NCBI GenBank assembly: GCA_013399015.1 | Contig: VWZX01007020.1 | Coordinates: 4,216,109-4,280,108, forward strand | Direction of reading: 5' to 3' | Source: Galbula dea | Lineage: Eukaryota; Chordata; Aves; Piciformes; Galbulidae | Length of the DNA: 64,000 nt | In this document: positions 63,901-64,000 of the stretch, piece after piece | Layout: each line of letters opens with the position of its first letter | Position numbering within the stretch: the stretch's first letter is position 1 | Translations under genes and position numbers: made by a program | The notes under the pieces: generated by a model | Databases searched by the model: none | The model's input: only the letters and a program-made list of their open reading frames with translations | What the model was told of the DNA's origin: nothing

Positions 63901-64000
63901 GCATTGGGAGCAGTGGCTGGGTTCTCTGGTGAGTGTGACATGTGAGCATTACTAGGCATTTCATCCTGCCAGGCTGCAGTCGCTGCTCCCTAGGCTGCTG
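57986..64000 (+). other. Probable intron, last part; no exon called
   Basis: About 6 kb of mostly AT-rich, T-biased sequence with no recognised transposon. An acceptor followed by an open stretch occurs at 59,183-59,260 but the donor is weak. GC content rises over the last 200 bases, with a G-rich block at 63,831-63,862. If another exon or an internal promoter exists it may lie near or beyond the right edge. Confidence 0.4.
63831..63862. repeat. GC hairpin and G-run cluster
   Basis: CAGCCCCCC (63,831-63,839) pairs with GGGGGGCTG (63,848-63,856). The right side consists of nine G's, CTGT and six more G's. The + strand could form a hairpin, and the G-rich half could contribute to a quadruplex. 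This is unusual in the otherwise AT-rich surroundings. Confidence 0.8.

Noticed and set aside
1..64000. Endogenous retrovirus LTRs, other viral insertions, tRNA genes, CRISPR arrays
   Set aside because: I looked for them and saw no paired LTRs, viral protein motifs, tRNA box pairs or regularly spaced repeats. A database search could still find short or decayed examples.

Overview
The window looks like nuclear DNA from a bird. The only transposons I can recognise are CR1 LINEs. At least eight pieces cover about 10% of the window, and several end in the tandem octamer (ATTCTGTG-like) typical of CR1. The rest is AT-rich unique sequence with homopolymers and microsatellites and one CpG island. 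I see nothing prokaryotic: no operons, no long intact ORFs and no CRISPR. CR1 also occurs in crocodilians and turtles, so bird is likely but not proven. I cannot name the species.

Layout. Bases 1-23,900 look intergenic. They hold a short antisense CR1 tail (107-335), a 2.8-kb decayed CR1 with endonuclease and reverse transcriptase remnants (1,829-4,647), an internal CR1 fragment (11,895-12,330) and a 2-kb segment bounded by near-identical 31-base direct repeats (16,862 and 18,916). At 24,139-24,277 a CCCCTG hexamer array runs into a 107-base assembly gap. Directly after the gap, a CpG island (24,278 to about 25,110) carries a likely first coding exon, MVFLKLREQ at 24,330-24,356 (+), with a strong Kozak context and a GT splice donor. 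I do not recognise the protein from nine residues.

Bases 24,357-64,000 are best read as the long first intron, or several introns, of that gene. The + strand there looks T- and G-rich by eye, and poly-T runs outnumber poly-A runs, as expected for a transcribed sense strand. No downstream exon can be called with confidence; the best candidate is 41,548-41,634. This part holds a sense CR1 at 32,581-33,737 and four antisense CR1 pieces between 52,623 and 57,985. It also has a perfect 16-bp inverted repeat (37,238-37,277) and a tandem pair of ERR/SF-1-like half-sites (48,775-48,836).

No gene is complete here, so no pathway can be reconstructed. Nothing amounts to a clear new system. The most checkable oddities are the gap-spanning promoter hexamer repeat, the long direct repeats, the 16-bp hairpin, and the patchy identity between the CR1 copies at 12 kb and 33 kb.
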